Source: Natronolimnobius sp. AArcel1 (GTDB taxonomy: Archaea > Halobacteriota > Halobacteria > Halobacteriales > Natrialbaceae). Taken from it: a DNA stretch of 64,000 nt. Below the pieces are notes generated by a model that was given only the letters and a program-made list of their open reading frames with translations, searched no databases and was not told where the DNA came from. The position numbers and the translations under genes are program-made. Numbering within the stretch: the stretch's first letter is position 1; each line of letters begins with the position of its first letter. Shown one piece after another: positions 43,690-51,037 of the stretch. Location: the NCBI RefSeq assembly GCF_011043775.1, contig NZ_JAAKXY010000004.1, positions 513,954-577,953 on the forward strand, given 5' to 3'.

Positions 43690-45568
43690 GGTGACCCAAT
43701 CAGCCGGCCGGGAAACAGCCGACGCAGAAGCCGATGGTGACGTCGTACCGACCATCGACTCGAGCGAACCCACGTTCCGCGAGAAACTCGAGGCGCTGTG
43801 GACGGTCGTCCGCTTTCGGCCGTGGACGATCGGGCTAATTCTTGCCCTCAAGGCCGTAGCAGCGCTATTTGAAGGTGTTGGACTGACCTTTTTGCTTCCG
43901 ATCATCGAGGTTGCACAGGATGGCGGGACACTACAGGAGGATGCAACGGGTCCAGTCACGTACTTCGTCGAGGCGTACGAGCTGATCGGGGTTACGGCAA
44001 CGTTCGAAACGTTGTTGGTCGGGCTAGCCGCGATTATGACGCTTCGGTACGGCGTGAGCTTTCTTATTGGCTGGATACAGGCAGCAGTGACACAGGCGTA
44101 TATGGCTTCGCTCAGGCGGGATGCGTACGAGTCGTTGCTGGCTGCCGAAGTTGGCTACCTCGATCACGCAGATGGCGACGAAATTACGAATACGATCATC
44201 ACCGAGGCACGCACCTCTGCACGACTGATCGGTGATATCCTTTCGGTTATCGAGAAAGGGTTGTTTGCCGCCGTCTACGCGACGGTCGCACTGGTACTCT
44301 CACCGACGTTGACGCTCCTCTCAATCTTCGTCCTCGGGACGGTGGTGGTGTTGAGTCGGTATGCCCTCGCGCCGGGTTACGAGATCGGTGACCGCGTCGC
44401 AGCGGCAAACGAGCGGATTCAGTCACTCGTCAACGCGGGAACGCGCGGGCTGTACGAAGTAAAACTGTTCACGATGCAACCGACGCTTGCGACCGAGTAC
44501 GATCGTGCTCACAACCGTCTCGTTGATACCTTCGTTACGCTCGAGCGCAATCAGGTTGCTCTCAGTGCGCTCACCAAACTCCTCAACGCCTTCGTGATCT
44601 TCGCGCTTGTCTATCTTGCGATTGCCTACCTGACGCTGTCGTTTGCCGCCCTGGGGGTGTTCCTGTTCGCGATGTTCCGACTGTCGCCGCTGATTAGCGG
44701 CCTCAACAACACGCTGTACTCGATCGATGGCGCGCTTCCACATCTTGTGCGCACGCAACGACTCATCGCGGCGTTTGACCGTCACACCGAATCGAGTGGG
44801 ACCGTCCCAGCGCCCAACCCGACGACCACACTCAAGATGGACGACGTGACGTTTCAGTACGACCAAGACGACGCCGGGACAGCCATTACTGACGTGTCGT
44901 TGCATCTCGAGCGTGGCGAAACGATCGCATTGGCTGGCCCTTCGGGGGCCGGGAAGTCGACGGTCGTCTCCCTGCTGGCAGGGTTATACGAACCTGATGA
45001 GGGGACAATTCGAGCAAACGGAACCGACCTGTCGACGCTTGATCGACACTCGTGGTATGAACGAGTTACTGTTGTCCCACAGCAACCGTTCCTGTTCACC
45101 GGGACACTCCGGTACAACGTCGCAATCGCTGACCCGGCAGCGAGCGACGACGCAATCAAGCACGCCTGCGAACTCAGCCAGGTCAGCGCATTTCTCGAGA
45201 CGCTGCCGAACGGACTGGATACCGAACTCGGTGACGACGGTGTTCGGCTTTCAGGCGGCCAGCGCCAACGCATTGCCATCGCTCGAGCACTCCTTACCGA
45301 TGCGGACATCCTCATCCTCGATGAGGCGACGAGCGAACTCGACTCGCCGACTGAAACCGCGATTCTCGACGCACTCGAGGCGACGGATCGAGCGTACGCG
45401 ACGATCGTGATCGGCCACTGGTTATCGACAGTCAGAGATGCCGACCGGATTTACACGGTCGTCGACGGTGAAATCGTTGAATCGGGCACACATCGTGAAC
45501 TGATAGCCAGGGAAACACACTATGCGACCCTCTACGAGCCACAGGTCGAACCGACGCACTCACCGTAG
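43682..45568 (+). CDS. Lasso-cluster ABC exporter (fused TMD-NBD)
   Basis: The 628-residue half-transporter has a six-helix membrane domain (about 35-350) and an ATPase domain. The latter shows Walker A (IALAGPSGAGKSTVVSLLAG), signature (RLSGGQRQRIAIA), Walker B (DILILDEATS) and the switch His in TIVIGHWLS. As a homodimer it would export a substrate. In lasso clusters the D protein exports the mature peptide and often gives self-immunity, and its position here indicates the same job. The ATG giving MSEVTQSAGRE overlaps the upstream gene; the N-terminal 35 residues are acidic and soluble. Confidence 0.87.
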   Translation: MSEVTQSAGRETADAEADGDVVPTIDSSEPTFREKLEALWTVVRFRPWTIGLILALKAVAALFEGVGLTFLLPIIEVAQDGGTLQEDATGPVTYFVEAYELIGVTATFETLLVGLAAIMTLRYGVSFLIGWIQAAVTQAYMASLRRDAYESLLAAEVGYLDHADGDEITNTIITEARTSARLIGDILSVIEKGLFAAVYATVALVLSPTLTLLSIFVLGTVVVLSRYALAPGYEIGDRVAAANERIQSLVNAGTRGLYEVKLFTMQPTLATEYDRAHNRLVDTFVTLERNQVALSALTKLLNAFVIFALVYLAIAYLTLSFAALGVFLFAMFRLSPLISGLNNTLYSIDGALPHLVRTQRLIAAFDRHTESSGTVPAPNPTTTLKMDDVTFQYDQDDAGTAITDVSLHLERGETIALAGPSGAGKSTVVSLLAGLYEPDEGTIRANGTDLSTLDRHSWYERVTVVPQQPFLFTGTLRYNVAIADPAASDDAIKHACELSQVSAFLETLPNGLDTELGDDGVRLSGGQRQRIAIARALLTDADILILDEATSELDSPTETAILDALEATDRAYATIVIGHWLSTVRDADRIYTVVDGEIVESGTHRELIARETHYATLYEPQVEPTHSP

Positions 45569-45652
45569 TCATCTCGCTCCCGAGACGGTGTTGCCAATAT
45601 ACTACTCGTTTTTAATCGTTAGTACAAAGTGCCAGAACGAGAAATTAGTAGC

Positions 45653-46561
45653 ATGTATCGGTACGCTGCATACGGGCTCGAGATCAAGTCATCGATTCGG
45701 TTACCGGAATTTCCACAATCAGACGGGGCCGCGTCGGCAGTCGATGCAGTATTTCGCCGCGAGACGCTCGAGCCTGTTTCGGAATCCGTTCCCGGTGTCG
45801 GCCGACGGCGGATCGCTGCCGAACCTGGCCGATGTCGGTTCAGCTACGATGGTATTGGTTCGTTTCTTGTCGAAAACGGCGACCAAATCACGTTCGATCT
45901 AGCTGTAGACCCGACTCCCGAAGAGATCCCGCGCAAGGTTGTTCGTCGCCTCTTTGCAAACGAACTTATCAGTATGCTCGTTCACCAGCGAGGCGAGTTA
46001 GTCTTACACGCGAGTGCCGTTGCTGTTGGCGACGAGGCGGCGATCTTTCTCGGCCCGAAAGGGGCCGGGAAATCCACGACCGCCGTTGCATTTCACGAAC
46101 AGGGCTATCCTGTTCTTGAGGACGATCTCGTCGGCATCAGATTCGATGACACGGGCCAGCCGCTCGTCGTCCCCGGCATCCCACAGGTCCGACTGCTCCC
46201 AGATGCAATCGACGGGCTTTCGCTCGAGGGAACGAGCCACCCAGAATCGGATGGAGAGACCGAGAAGCGATACAAGACCGTCGACACCGTTCGGGAGCCG
46301 AAACCGCTCACACAGTGTTATTTCCTCGAAACGGGGCCCGAAATCGTATTTGAGGCGGTCGAACCGCAAGATCGCGTAGTGAGACTCATTGCACAGACGT
46401 ATACGGGCGGGTTGCTCGCTGAGACAGAGACGGTGACGGATAACTTCGAGCGCTGTACGACCGTCGGGACGACAGCGTCGTTTGCGACGCTGTCGCGGCC
46501 AGCAGATCATGCGCAGTTGCCCGCCGTCGTCGATGCAATTGTCGAGCGGATGAGTGCGTAA
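45653..46561 (+). CDS. HPr-kinase-like lasso precursor kinase
   Basis: The 302-residue protein has the HPr kinase/PckA-type fold. HASAVAVGDEAAIFLGPKGA leads into the P-loop GPKGAGKST (134-142), and VLEDDLVGIRFD gives the catalytic Asp pair (157-158). In bacterial paeninodin-type clusters, homologues phosphorylate a Ser near the C-terminus of the lasso precursor. Both precursors here end in GSI plus one residue, offering such a Ser. The ATG giving MYRYAAYGLEIKS is chosen over a GTG eight codons upstream. It converges with the precursor genes, 109 nt away. Confidence 0.83.
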   Translation: MYRYAAYGLEIKSSIRLPEFPQSDGAASAVDAVFRRETLEPVSESVPGVGRRRIAAEPGRCRFSYDGIGSFLVENGDQITFDLAVDPTPEEIPRKVVRRLFANELISMLVHQRGELVLHASAVAVGDEAAIFLGPKGAGKSTTAVAFHEQGYPVLEDDLVGIRFDDTGQPLVVPGIPQVRLLPDAIDGLSLEGTSHPESDGETEKRYKTVDTVREPKPLTQCYFLETGPEIVFEAVEPQDRVVRLIAQTYTGGLLAETETVTDNFERCTTVGTTASFATLSRPADHAQLPAVVDAIVERMSA

Positions 46562-46670
46562 AAAACAATGTCGACTGATGCTCTCCCAATCCCCACTGTG
46601 GACGGTCGAACCCAGCCGTGAACAGTTGGTATCGTCGGTTGACGCTGCTTCGGTGCGTGTTGCTGTACAG

Positions 46671-46829
46671 TTAGACGATCGAGCCAGTGATAACTGAGCC
46701 GACATCGGCCGTTGCCTCAGTCACTGCATCTTCACTGTCTCCAATCTTATCGTTCTGGGTGAGCGTTTCAACCGTTCCGTACGCGGTCAATGCTGGCGGT
46801 TCGTACCGTGGTGATGTGCTGTCTGACAT
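46671..46829 (-). CDS. Lasso-peptide precursor 1 (52 aa)
   Basis: The leader (1-25) contains RYEPPALTAYGTVETLTQ, which fits the lasso pattern YxxPxLxxxGxxxxxTx exactly: Tyr9, Pro12, Leu14, Gly18 and Thr24 at the penultimate leader position. The predicted 27-residue core starts at Asn26 (NDKIGDSEDAVTEAT) and ends TGSIV. Glu8 or Asp9 of the core could close the macrolactam ring on Asn1; either gives a usual ring size. A TATA box lies about 29 nt before the ATG. The paralogue upstream differs at 5 of 27 core positions. Asn1 and the long core are unusual, so the ring is unproven. Overlapping plus-strand frames have no coding features. Confidence 0.87.
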   Translation of the reverse strand: MSDSTSPRYEPPALTAYGTVETLTQNDKIGDSEDAVTEATADVGSVITGSIV

Positions 46830-46852
46830 CAAGTCTCAAATAGTGCCCCGGC

Positions 46853-46863
46853 AATATAATATT
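46853..46863 (-). promoter_or_regulatory. TATA box of precursor gene 1
   Basis: AATATAATATT (plus-strand reading) is centred about 29 nt before the precursor 1 start. The gene therefore has its own leaderless promoter between the two precursor genes. Confidence 0.6.
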
Positions 46864-46896
46864 AACTGTTTTGAGTATAAAATAAAACTGCGGTCG

Positions 46897-47052
46897 CTAA
46901 AAGATCGATCCAGTAATGGACGCGCCGGTGTCTGCTGCAGCCTCCGTCACCGCATCCTCACTGTCTCCGATCTTGTCGTTCTGTGTGAGCGTTTCGACCG
47001 TACCATACTCCATCAGTGTCGGGGGTTCATACCGTGATGTATCGTCGGACAT
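46897..47052 (-). CDS. Lasso-peptide precursor 2 (51 aa)
   Basis: The leader (1-24) contains RYEPPTLMEYGTVETLTQ, again with Tyr, Pro, Leu, Gly and Thr at the lasso-pattern spacing. The predicted 27-residue core from Asn25 reads NDKIGDSEDAVTEAA and ends TGSIF. The first 14 core residues are identical to those of precursor 1, while the tail varies, as expected if the ring is constrained and the tail diversifies. It lies 115 nt downstream of the cyclase gene on the same strand, with its own TATA box. It would be missed by annotation because it is so short. Confidence 0.87.
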   Translation of the reverse strand: MSDDTSRYEPPTLMEYGTVETLTQNDKIGDSEDAVTEAAADTGASITGSIF

Positions 47053-47078
47053 CGTCTAATAGTTTATTCTACACAACA

Positions 47079-47086
47079 ATAAAATT
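47079..47086 (-). promoter_or_regulatory. TATA box of precursor gene 2
   Basis: ATAAAATT (plus-strand reading; AATTTTAT on the coding strand) is centred 30 nt before the precursor 2 start, so precursor expression can be separate from, and stronger than, that of the enzyme operon. Confidence 0.6.
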
Positions 47087-47167
47087 TAGTGCCTATACAA
47101 ATATGGTTTTGTAGGAGCCGTACAGAAATACCTGAACAATAGCGCCAGGAGTTAATCGGACAACCTG

Positions 47168-49060
47168 TTACTGCTCGAGTCGTAGTGTCTGGGACTGGGA
47201 CGGCCATGCCTCAAGCCAGGCAGCCAGTGACCGTGCACGCCAGAGCGTTCGCGCATCGCGACCAGATGGGTCCGTCTCGAATCGATCGTACGTCGCCTGG
47301 AGTTCGTCGATAGCGAGATACTGCGCTAGTGGACCGGGATGCTCGAGAAGGTGTTCGAACGCGGCCCTGTCGTTCTCGAGGGCGTTCCAGAACGCTTCGT
47401 CCATCATTGTCTTCCATGGACGGTGCTGGACCAGGTCTGGGAGGAGATCAGCGAGCGACCGACGAACGAGTGCTCTGGTCCAGCCATCGCGAAACTGCTG
47501 GGACGGCGGTATCGCCAGTGAGAGTTCGAGCAAGCGTTTGTCTGCAAAGGGATACCGAGGTTCGACACCGAAGGCACCGTAGCGCAAGTCGATCGCCTCG
47601 AGGTTCGCCGCGTGGCGCTCAGAAGTAAGTGACTGATACTGCAAGAGTCGGTCGGTGCTTGCAACGCGGATGGACTGTGACCCAGCGAGTTCACGGTAGC
47701 GCTCGCGGAGGTCGATCCGGTCGACGAACGCAGGGTTCAGTGCAGGATTGGCTTTGGCCTCGAGAATCGGCTTCTCGTGGTACGTCCGATAAGAACATCG
47801 TACCGAGTCCGGAACGAGTGGGAAGAGTACATGACGGACAAAGATGTGGCTCGCGGGGGTGTCAAAGTGATCGCCCATCGCCTGCAGTTCACGCCAGAGG
47901 TGGCGCCAGCGGGCGGTCCGGAACAGTTGTGGCAACAGTCCAAGACCATAGTTCGCTGTACAGTCGCCAAGCACGCCATTTAGTGCGATAGTGACGCCGA
48001 CCTCGTCAGTTCGACGAGCTAGTTCCCACACCGAAAAGTGGAGCGTATTGTGTGGCGGCCGGTCGAAGTACGTCAGCATCTCCGTTTCGTTCTCGAGAAC
48101 CCCGGTTCCATCCGGACGGATCATATGTGGGACGATACCGGGGTCGTCGGTCACGGCGTCGATGTACTCGCGTTCATCACTCGAGTCAGCCTCGTCAAAA
48201 ATCGTCGAAAACGTATGCAGTGGCTCTGATTCTGGCAGAAGGTCGCGTGCAACGACGGTGACCGACGAGGAGTCGAGCCCGCCACTGAGTTCCGATCCGA
48301 TGCGTCCGGTGGTGCGGAGTCGACAGCGGACTGCCTTCTCAAACGTCCGGCGAAAGCGTCGCTCGTAGGCACGATCGGACGCACACGAGAGGGTTTTCGA
48401 CGGGTCGAGATCCCAATACTGCCAGCGCTCGAGGCTCGTTGGGGTGACAACCATCGCGTGTGCCGGCGGGAGTCGCGTGAGACGCTCGTAGTACGAAATC
48501 GTCTGGTCCTCGAGTCGCCCTGTCAGGAAATCACCGATTCGTCGGTCCTCGACTGTTCCGGGAACGCTCGGAAGCGTCAGTAAGGCTTTGAGTTCGGTTG
48601 CAAAGCCGAATGTGTCGTCGGTCTGGTGGTAATAAAACGGTTTGACGCCGACGTGATCGCGTGCACAGAATAGGTGCGGTTGTCGCTCATCCCAGATTGC
48701 AAATGAGAACGCCCCGATCAGGTGTTCGACACATGCGGTCCCCCACTGACGATATGCCTCGAGTAGCAGGTGGCTATCAGGAGAGGCCGGCGACAGCGAC
48801 CCTGGGAGTTGGGACAGCAGTTCCGCGCGGTTATCGAGGCGTGCGTCTGCGGTGATTACCAGGTCACCATCGCGATAGGGCTGGTCATCGCGAGCCTGTG
48901 GCGTCGTCGCCAGCAGTTGGTGGCCAACTGCGACCGGTCCGTCTTGCATACAGTCGCCCCCATCCGGGCCGCGATGAGCGAGTTGCTCGTGCATGCGGGT
49001 GATCGTGCCGGACTCGAGTGAGGCCCCAGTACGATCAAATAGGCCGACGATTGCGCTCAT
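47168..49060 (-). CDS. Lasso-peptide cyclase (asparagine-synthetase-like, C protein)
   Basis: The 630-residue protein has the asparagine synthetase B layout. The N-terminal Ntn amidotransferase-like domain (about 1-200) begins MSAIVGLFD, so the essential Cys2 nucleophile of glutaminases is Ser. The C-terminal ATP-pyrophosphatase domain has P-loop SELSGGLDSSSV (SGGLDSS at 259-265). Loss of Cys2 with retention of the P-loop is typical of lasso macrolactam synthetases, which adenylate an Asp/Glu side chain and close it on the core N-terminus. It starts inside the B2 stop (ATGA) and is followed by both precursors. Confidence 0.9.
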   Translation of the reverse strand: MSAIVGLFDRTGASLESGTITRMHEQLAHRGPDGGDCMQDGPVAVGHQLLATTPQARDDQPYRDGDLVITADARLDNRAELLSQLPGSLSPASPDSHLLLEAYRQWGTACVEHLIGAFSFAIWDERQPHLFCARDHVGVKPFYYHQTDDTFGFATELKALLTLPSVPGTVEDRRIGDFLTGRLEDQTISYYERLTRLPPAHAMVVTPTSLERWQYWDLDPSKTLSCASDRAYERRFRRTFEKAVRCRLRTTGRIGSELSGGLDSSSVTVVARDLLPESEPLHTFSTIFDEADSSDEREYIDAVTDDPGIVPHMIRPDGTGVLENETEMLTYFDRPPHNTLHFSVWELARRTDEVGVTIALNGVLGDCTANYGLGLLPQLFRTARWRHLWRELQAMGDHFDTPASHIFVRHVLFPLVPDSVRCSYRTYHEKPILEAKANPALNPAFVDRIDLRERYRELAGSQSIRVASTDRLLQYQSLTSERHAANLEAIDLRYGAFGVEPRYPFADKRLLELSLAIPPSQQFRDGWTRALVRRSLADLLPDLVQHRPWKTMMDEAFWNALENDRAAFEHLLEHPGPLAQYLAIDELQATYDRFETDPSGRDARTLWRARSLAAWLEAWPSQSQTLRLEQ

Positions 49061-49569
49061 GGCTGATCACGCCCGTTGAGTGGTGGAAGCGGTTCAAATC
49101 GCGCTAAGTCCTCGAGGTGGCCGAGCAAGACCGACCCGTCGTACTCGATCCAACTGTGGGCCTCGAAACCGCCGATCGCATCAGGGACGCCGACGTGGTC
49201 GGCGTCCATCCCCGTGGCTGGTGCGTTATCGCCAGCGGGTGCGACGCCGATTCGATGGATGATGTCGTGGCCGTAGAGACAATGGATCGCCTCGGCGCTA
49301 ACAGAGCGCATCAGACAAGTGCGATGACCCGGAATCGATCGATCAGCGGTGTCGACCGCCCAGGCGACGTGTGCGGGCGATGGCGCGCCGGGGACGACAC
49401 GGGCGAGTGTGCAGGTAAGTGCCAACAGCGTGCGTCTGAACCGCCGAAAGGGAAGGAGTACGAAGCCGACTCGAGCCAGCACTAGCAGCGCCGCGGCGAC
49501 GAGCAGGCGGAACTTCTCCCCGAGAGGAACCGCGAGGAAGCCGGCTATCCGTCCCATCGCTCTCGTCAC
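49057..49569 (-). CDS. Lasso-peptide leader peptidase (transglutaminase-like, B2 protein)
   Basis: The 170-residue protein has the lasso B2 signature. Catalytic Cys85 lies in HRTCLMRSVSAEAIHCL, His138 in FEAHSWIEYDG and the Asp at 144, with HRIGVAPAG between. The N-terminal 60 residues contain hydrophobic and Arg-rich helices, as in bacterial B2 proteins. It should cut the leader after the Thr-x site and hand the core to the cyclase. It starts at GTG overlapping the B1 stop (GTGA); an internal ATG at residue 5 is possible. Overlaps on both sides show an operon. Confidence 0.9.
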   Translation of the reverse strand: MTRAMGRIAGFLAVPLGEKFRLLVAAALLVLARVGFVLLPFRRFRRTLLALTCTLARVVPGAPSPAHVAWAVDTADRSIPGHRTCLMRSVSAEAIHCLYGHDIIHRIGVAPAGDNAPATGMDADHVGVPDAIGGFEAHSWIEYDGSVLLGHLEDLARFEPLPPLNGRDQP

Positions 49570-49880
49570 TCCGACGTGGCCGTGTTGGCCTCAATCTCGA
49601 CGAGTCCTGCTGCGTCCATCTCTTCGAGTACGGTTTGGACGTCGCGTCGGCACTGCTTTGTGGGGACCTCGTCGTACGTCGACTGAATCGTCTCACAGAG
49701 GTCGCCAACAGTCTGTGGCTCCTGGAGAAGTTCCCAGAGCTGTGAGCCGACCTCGTTGAAGCCGTAGTACGTTCCCGACTCGAGTTCTAAAAGCACAGTC
49801 TCGTCCTCGATGGTCGTCGCCAAGTGGCTCTCAGTCGCTACAACTACTGTCGACGGTGCAATCGGTTCGGAATCCCCCAT
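49566..49880 (-). CDS. Lasso-peptide leader-recognition protein (PqqD-like, B1 protein)
   Basis: The 104-residue protein is a PqqD/RRE fold. VLLELESGTYYGFNEVGSQL followed by WELLQEPQTVGDLCETI is the classic text of lasso B1 proteins, with the winged-helix part up to about residue 95. It binds the leader, mainly through its Tyr-Pro motif, and presents the precursor to B2. It is the first gene of the B1-B2-C operon, with a TATA-like GATTTATGAG about 31 nt before its ATG. Confidence 0.9.
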   Translation of the reverse strand: MGDSEPIAPSTVVVATESHLATTIEDETVLLELESGTYYGFNEVGSQLWELLQEPQTVGDLCETIQSTYDEVPTKQCRRDVQTVLEEMDAAGLVEIEANTATSE

Positions 49881-49904
49881 ACTAGATCTTTATTCAAATT
49901 CTAA

Positions 49905-49915
49905 TCTCATAAATC
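49905..49915 (-). promoter_or_regulatory. TATA-like promoter of the B1-B2-C operon
   Basis: On the coding strand this reads GATTTATGAGA, centred about 31 nt before the B1 start codon, which is consistent with a leaderless operon mRNA. Confidence 0.45.
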
Positions 49916-49968
49916 CATACTATTCCTGTCTCGAAACACTCATTGGAAGACCACAGAGAGCAACAGGT

Positions 49969-50550
49969 ATGAACGCGACTCACACCTGCAGACAGGCGCT
50001 TCGAGCCTTGATTCTCGTCGCGCTCGTAGCTGTCCTCGTCGGGTTGACCGCCTGGTACGGCGCTGCCGGACCGTCGGATTCAGCGAGCAGCCAACTGCCA
50101 AGCGAGTCCGAGTTCGGGCCGGAGACGACAGCGTACGTCGGTGAGCGAGTCAGCGCAACGGGAACGATCGTCGATGACGACCCGGTCACACTCGAGGTCG
50201 AATACAACGACGAGTCATCGACGATCATCCTCGAGGGCTACACCGCGCCAGCAACGGTTGGATCGTACGAACTCGTCACCGGAACACTGCGCGATGAGTC
50301 AACGATTGTGGTCGTCGGCAGCGAGGCCAGAGCGCCCTGGGAGGCGATCTACATGTACATCGTCTCGGCGCTTGCGGGCTGTTGGGTCTTTGTTCGACTC
50401 GCTCGTGGCTGGCGATTCGATCGGTCACAGCTCGCGTTGACGCCTCGAGTCGAGCCCTCGCGACCGATAGCACCGAGCGAAACGCCTCGAGAGGCGACGA
50501 CGAGTACAGACGGTGGACAGCGCTGCAACGAGGAGGAGGCTGATGGCTGA
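49969..50550 (+). CDS. Membrane protein with OB-fold-like extracytoplasmic domain
   Basis: The 193-residue protein has an N-terminal membrane helix (about 10-30), a beta-rich domain (about 55-135, with VGERVSATGTIVDDDPVTLE and TIILEGYTAPATVGSYELVT) resembling small OB-fold modules, and a second helix (about 140-158). A Ser/Pro/Thr/Glu tail follows. The function is unknown. It overlaps the next gene by 8 nt and is divergent from the lasso B1 gene, so a role in peptide immunity cannot be excluded but has no direct support. Confidence 0.65.
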   Translation: MNATHTCRQALRALILVALVAVLVGLTAWYGAAGPSDSASSQLPSESEFGPETTAYVGERVSATGTIVDDDPVTLEVEYNDESSTIILEGYTAPATVGSYELVTGTLRDESTIVVVGSEARAPWEAIYMYIVSALAGCWVFVRLARGWRFDRSQLALTPRVEPSRPIAPSETPREATTSTDGGQRCNEEEADG

Positions 50551-51034
50551 CCTGCTGACACATGTCCTAGTCGGCTACTGTCTTGGGACGGCACTGTCGT
50601 TCCGACTCAACTGGCTTCGACCAGCACATGTTACCATGGTGATGGTCGGGGCAATACTGCCCGACCTCGCAAAAATCGAACTTGTCATACCGTGGCGAAC
50701 GATGGTGAGTCTACTCGGGATATCATGGGACTGGACTGCGCTGCACACGCTCGGTGGGACGGTCGTCACCCTCCTGATCGTGACGCTGCTCGTTACAGCA
50801 CGCCTGCGCGTTCGGGTCGCGTGGCTGCTCGCAATCGGGATTGCCTCGCATCACGTCCTCGATGTCATCTTGATAACCCGAACTGGGCTCGCCTATCCGG
50901 TTTTCTGGCCGCTAACGACGTATCAGCCACCAGCCGGCGAGCTGTTTTATAGCTGGAATCGCTGGCCTGCTGCGGTCTCCGGACTCATCGCGCTTTGTCT
51001 GTGGCGGCTTCGTGTACGACACGAACACCACTGA
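50543..51034 (+). CDS. YdjM/DUF457-like membrane-bound metal-dependent hydrolase
   Basis: The 163-residue protein has about four membrane helices and the conserved polar residues of the family: His in LLTHVLVGYCLG, Asp in GAILPDLAKIEL, His in DWTALHTLGGTV and the pair in GIASHHVLDVIL. These are thought to bind metal in a membrane hydrolase (PF04307). The start is the ATG overlapping the upstream gene, just after AGGAGG (a good Shine-Dalgarno). The substrate is unknown; membrane lipid or DNA-damage links reported for bacterial homologues are weak guidance here. Confidence 0.75.
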   Translation: MADLLTHVLVGYCLGTALSFRLNWLRPAHVTMVMVGAILPDLAKIELVIPWRTMVSLLGISWDWTALHTLGGTVVTLLIVTLLVTARLRVRVAWLLAIGIASHHVLDVILITRTGLAYPVFWPLTTYQPPAGELFYSWNRWPAAVSGLIALCLWRLRVRHEHH

Positions 51035-51037
51035 TCC

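Noticed and set aside
46687..47037. Plus-strand open frame of 116 codons across the precursor region
   Set aside because: It is antisense to the two precursor genes, has no family resemblance, and its openness is a by-product of their codon pattern and repetition.
47168..49060. Annotation as asparagine synthetase (asnB)
   Set aside because: Cys2 is missing, and the gene is translationally coupled to lasso B1 and B2 genes and followed by lasso precursors.
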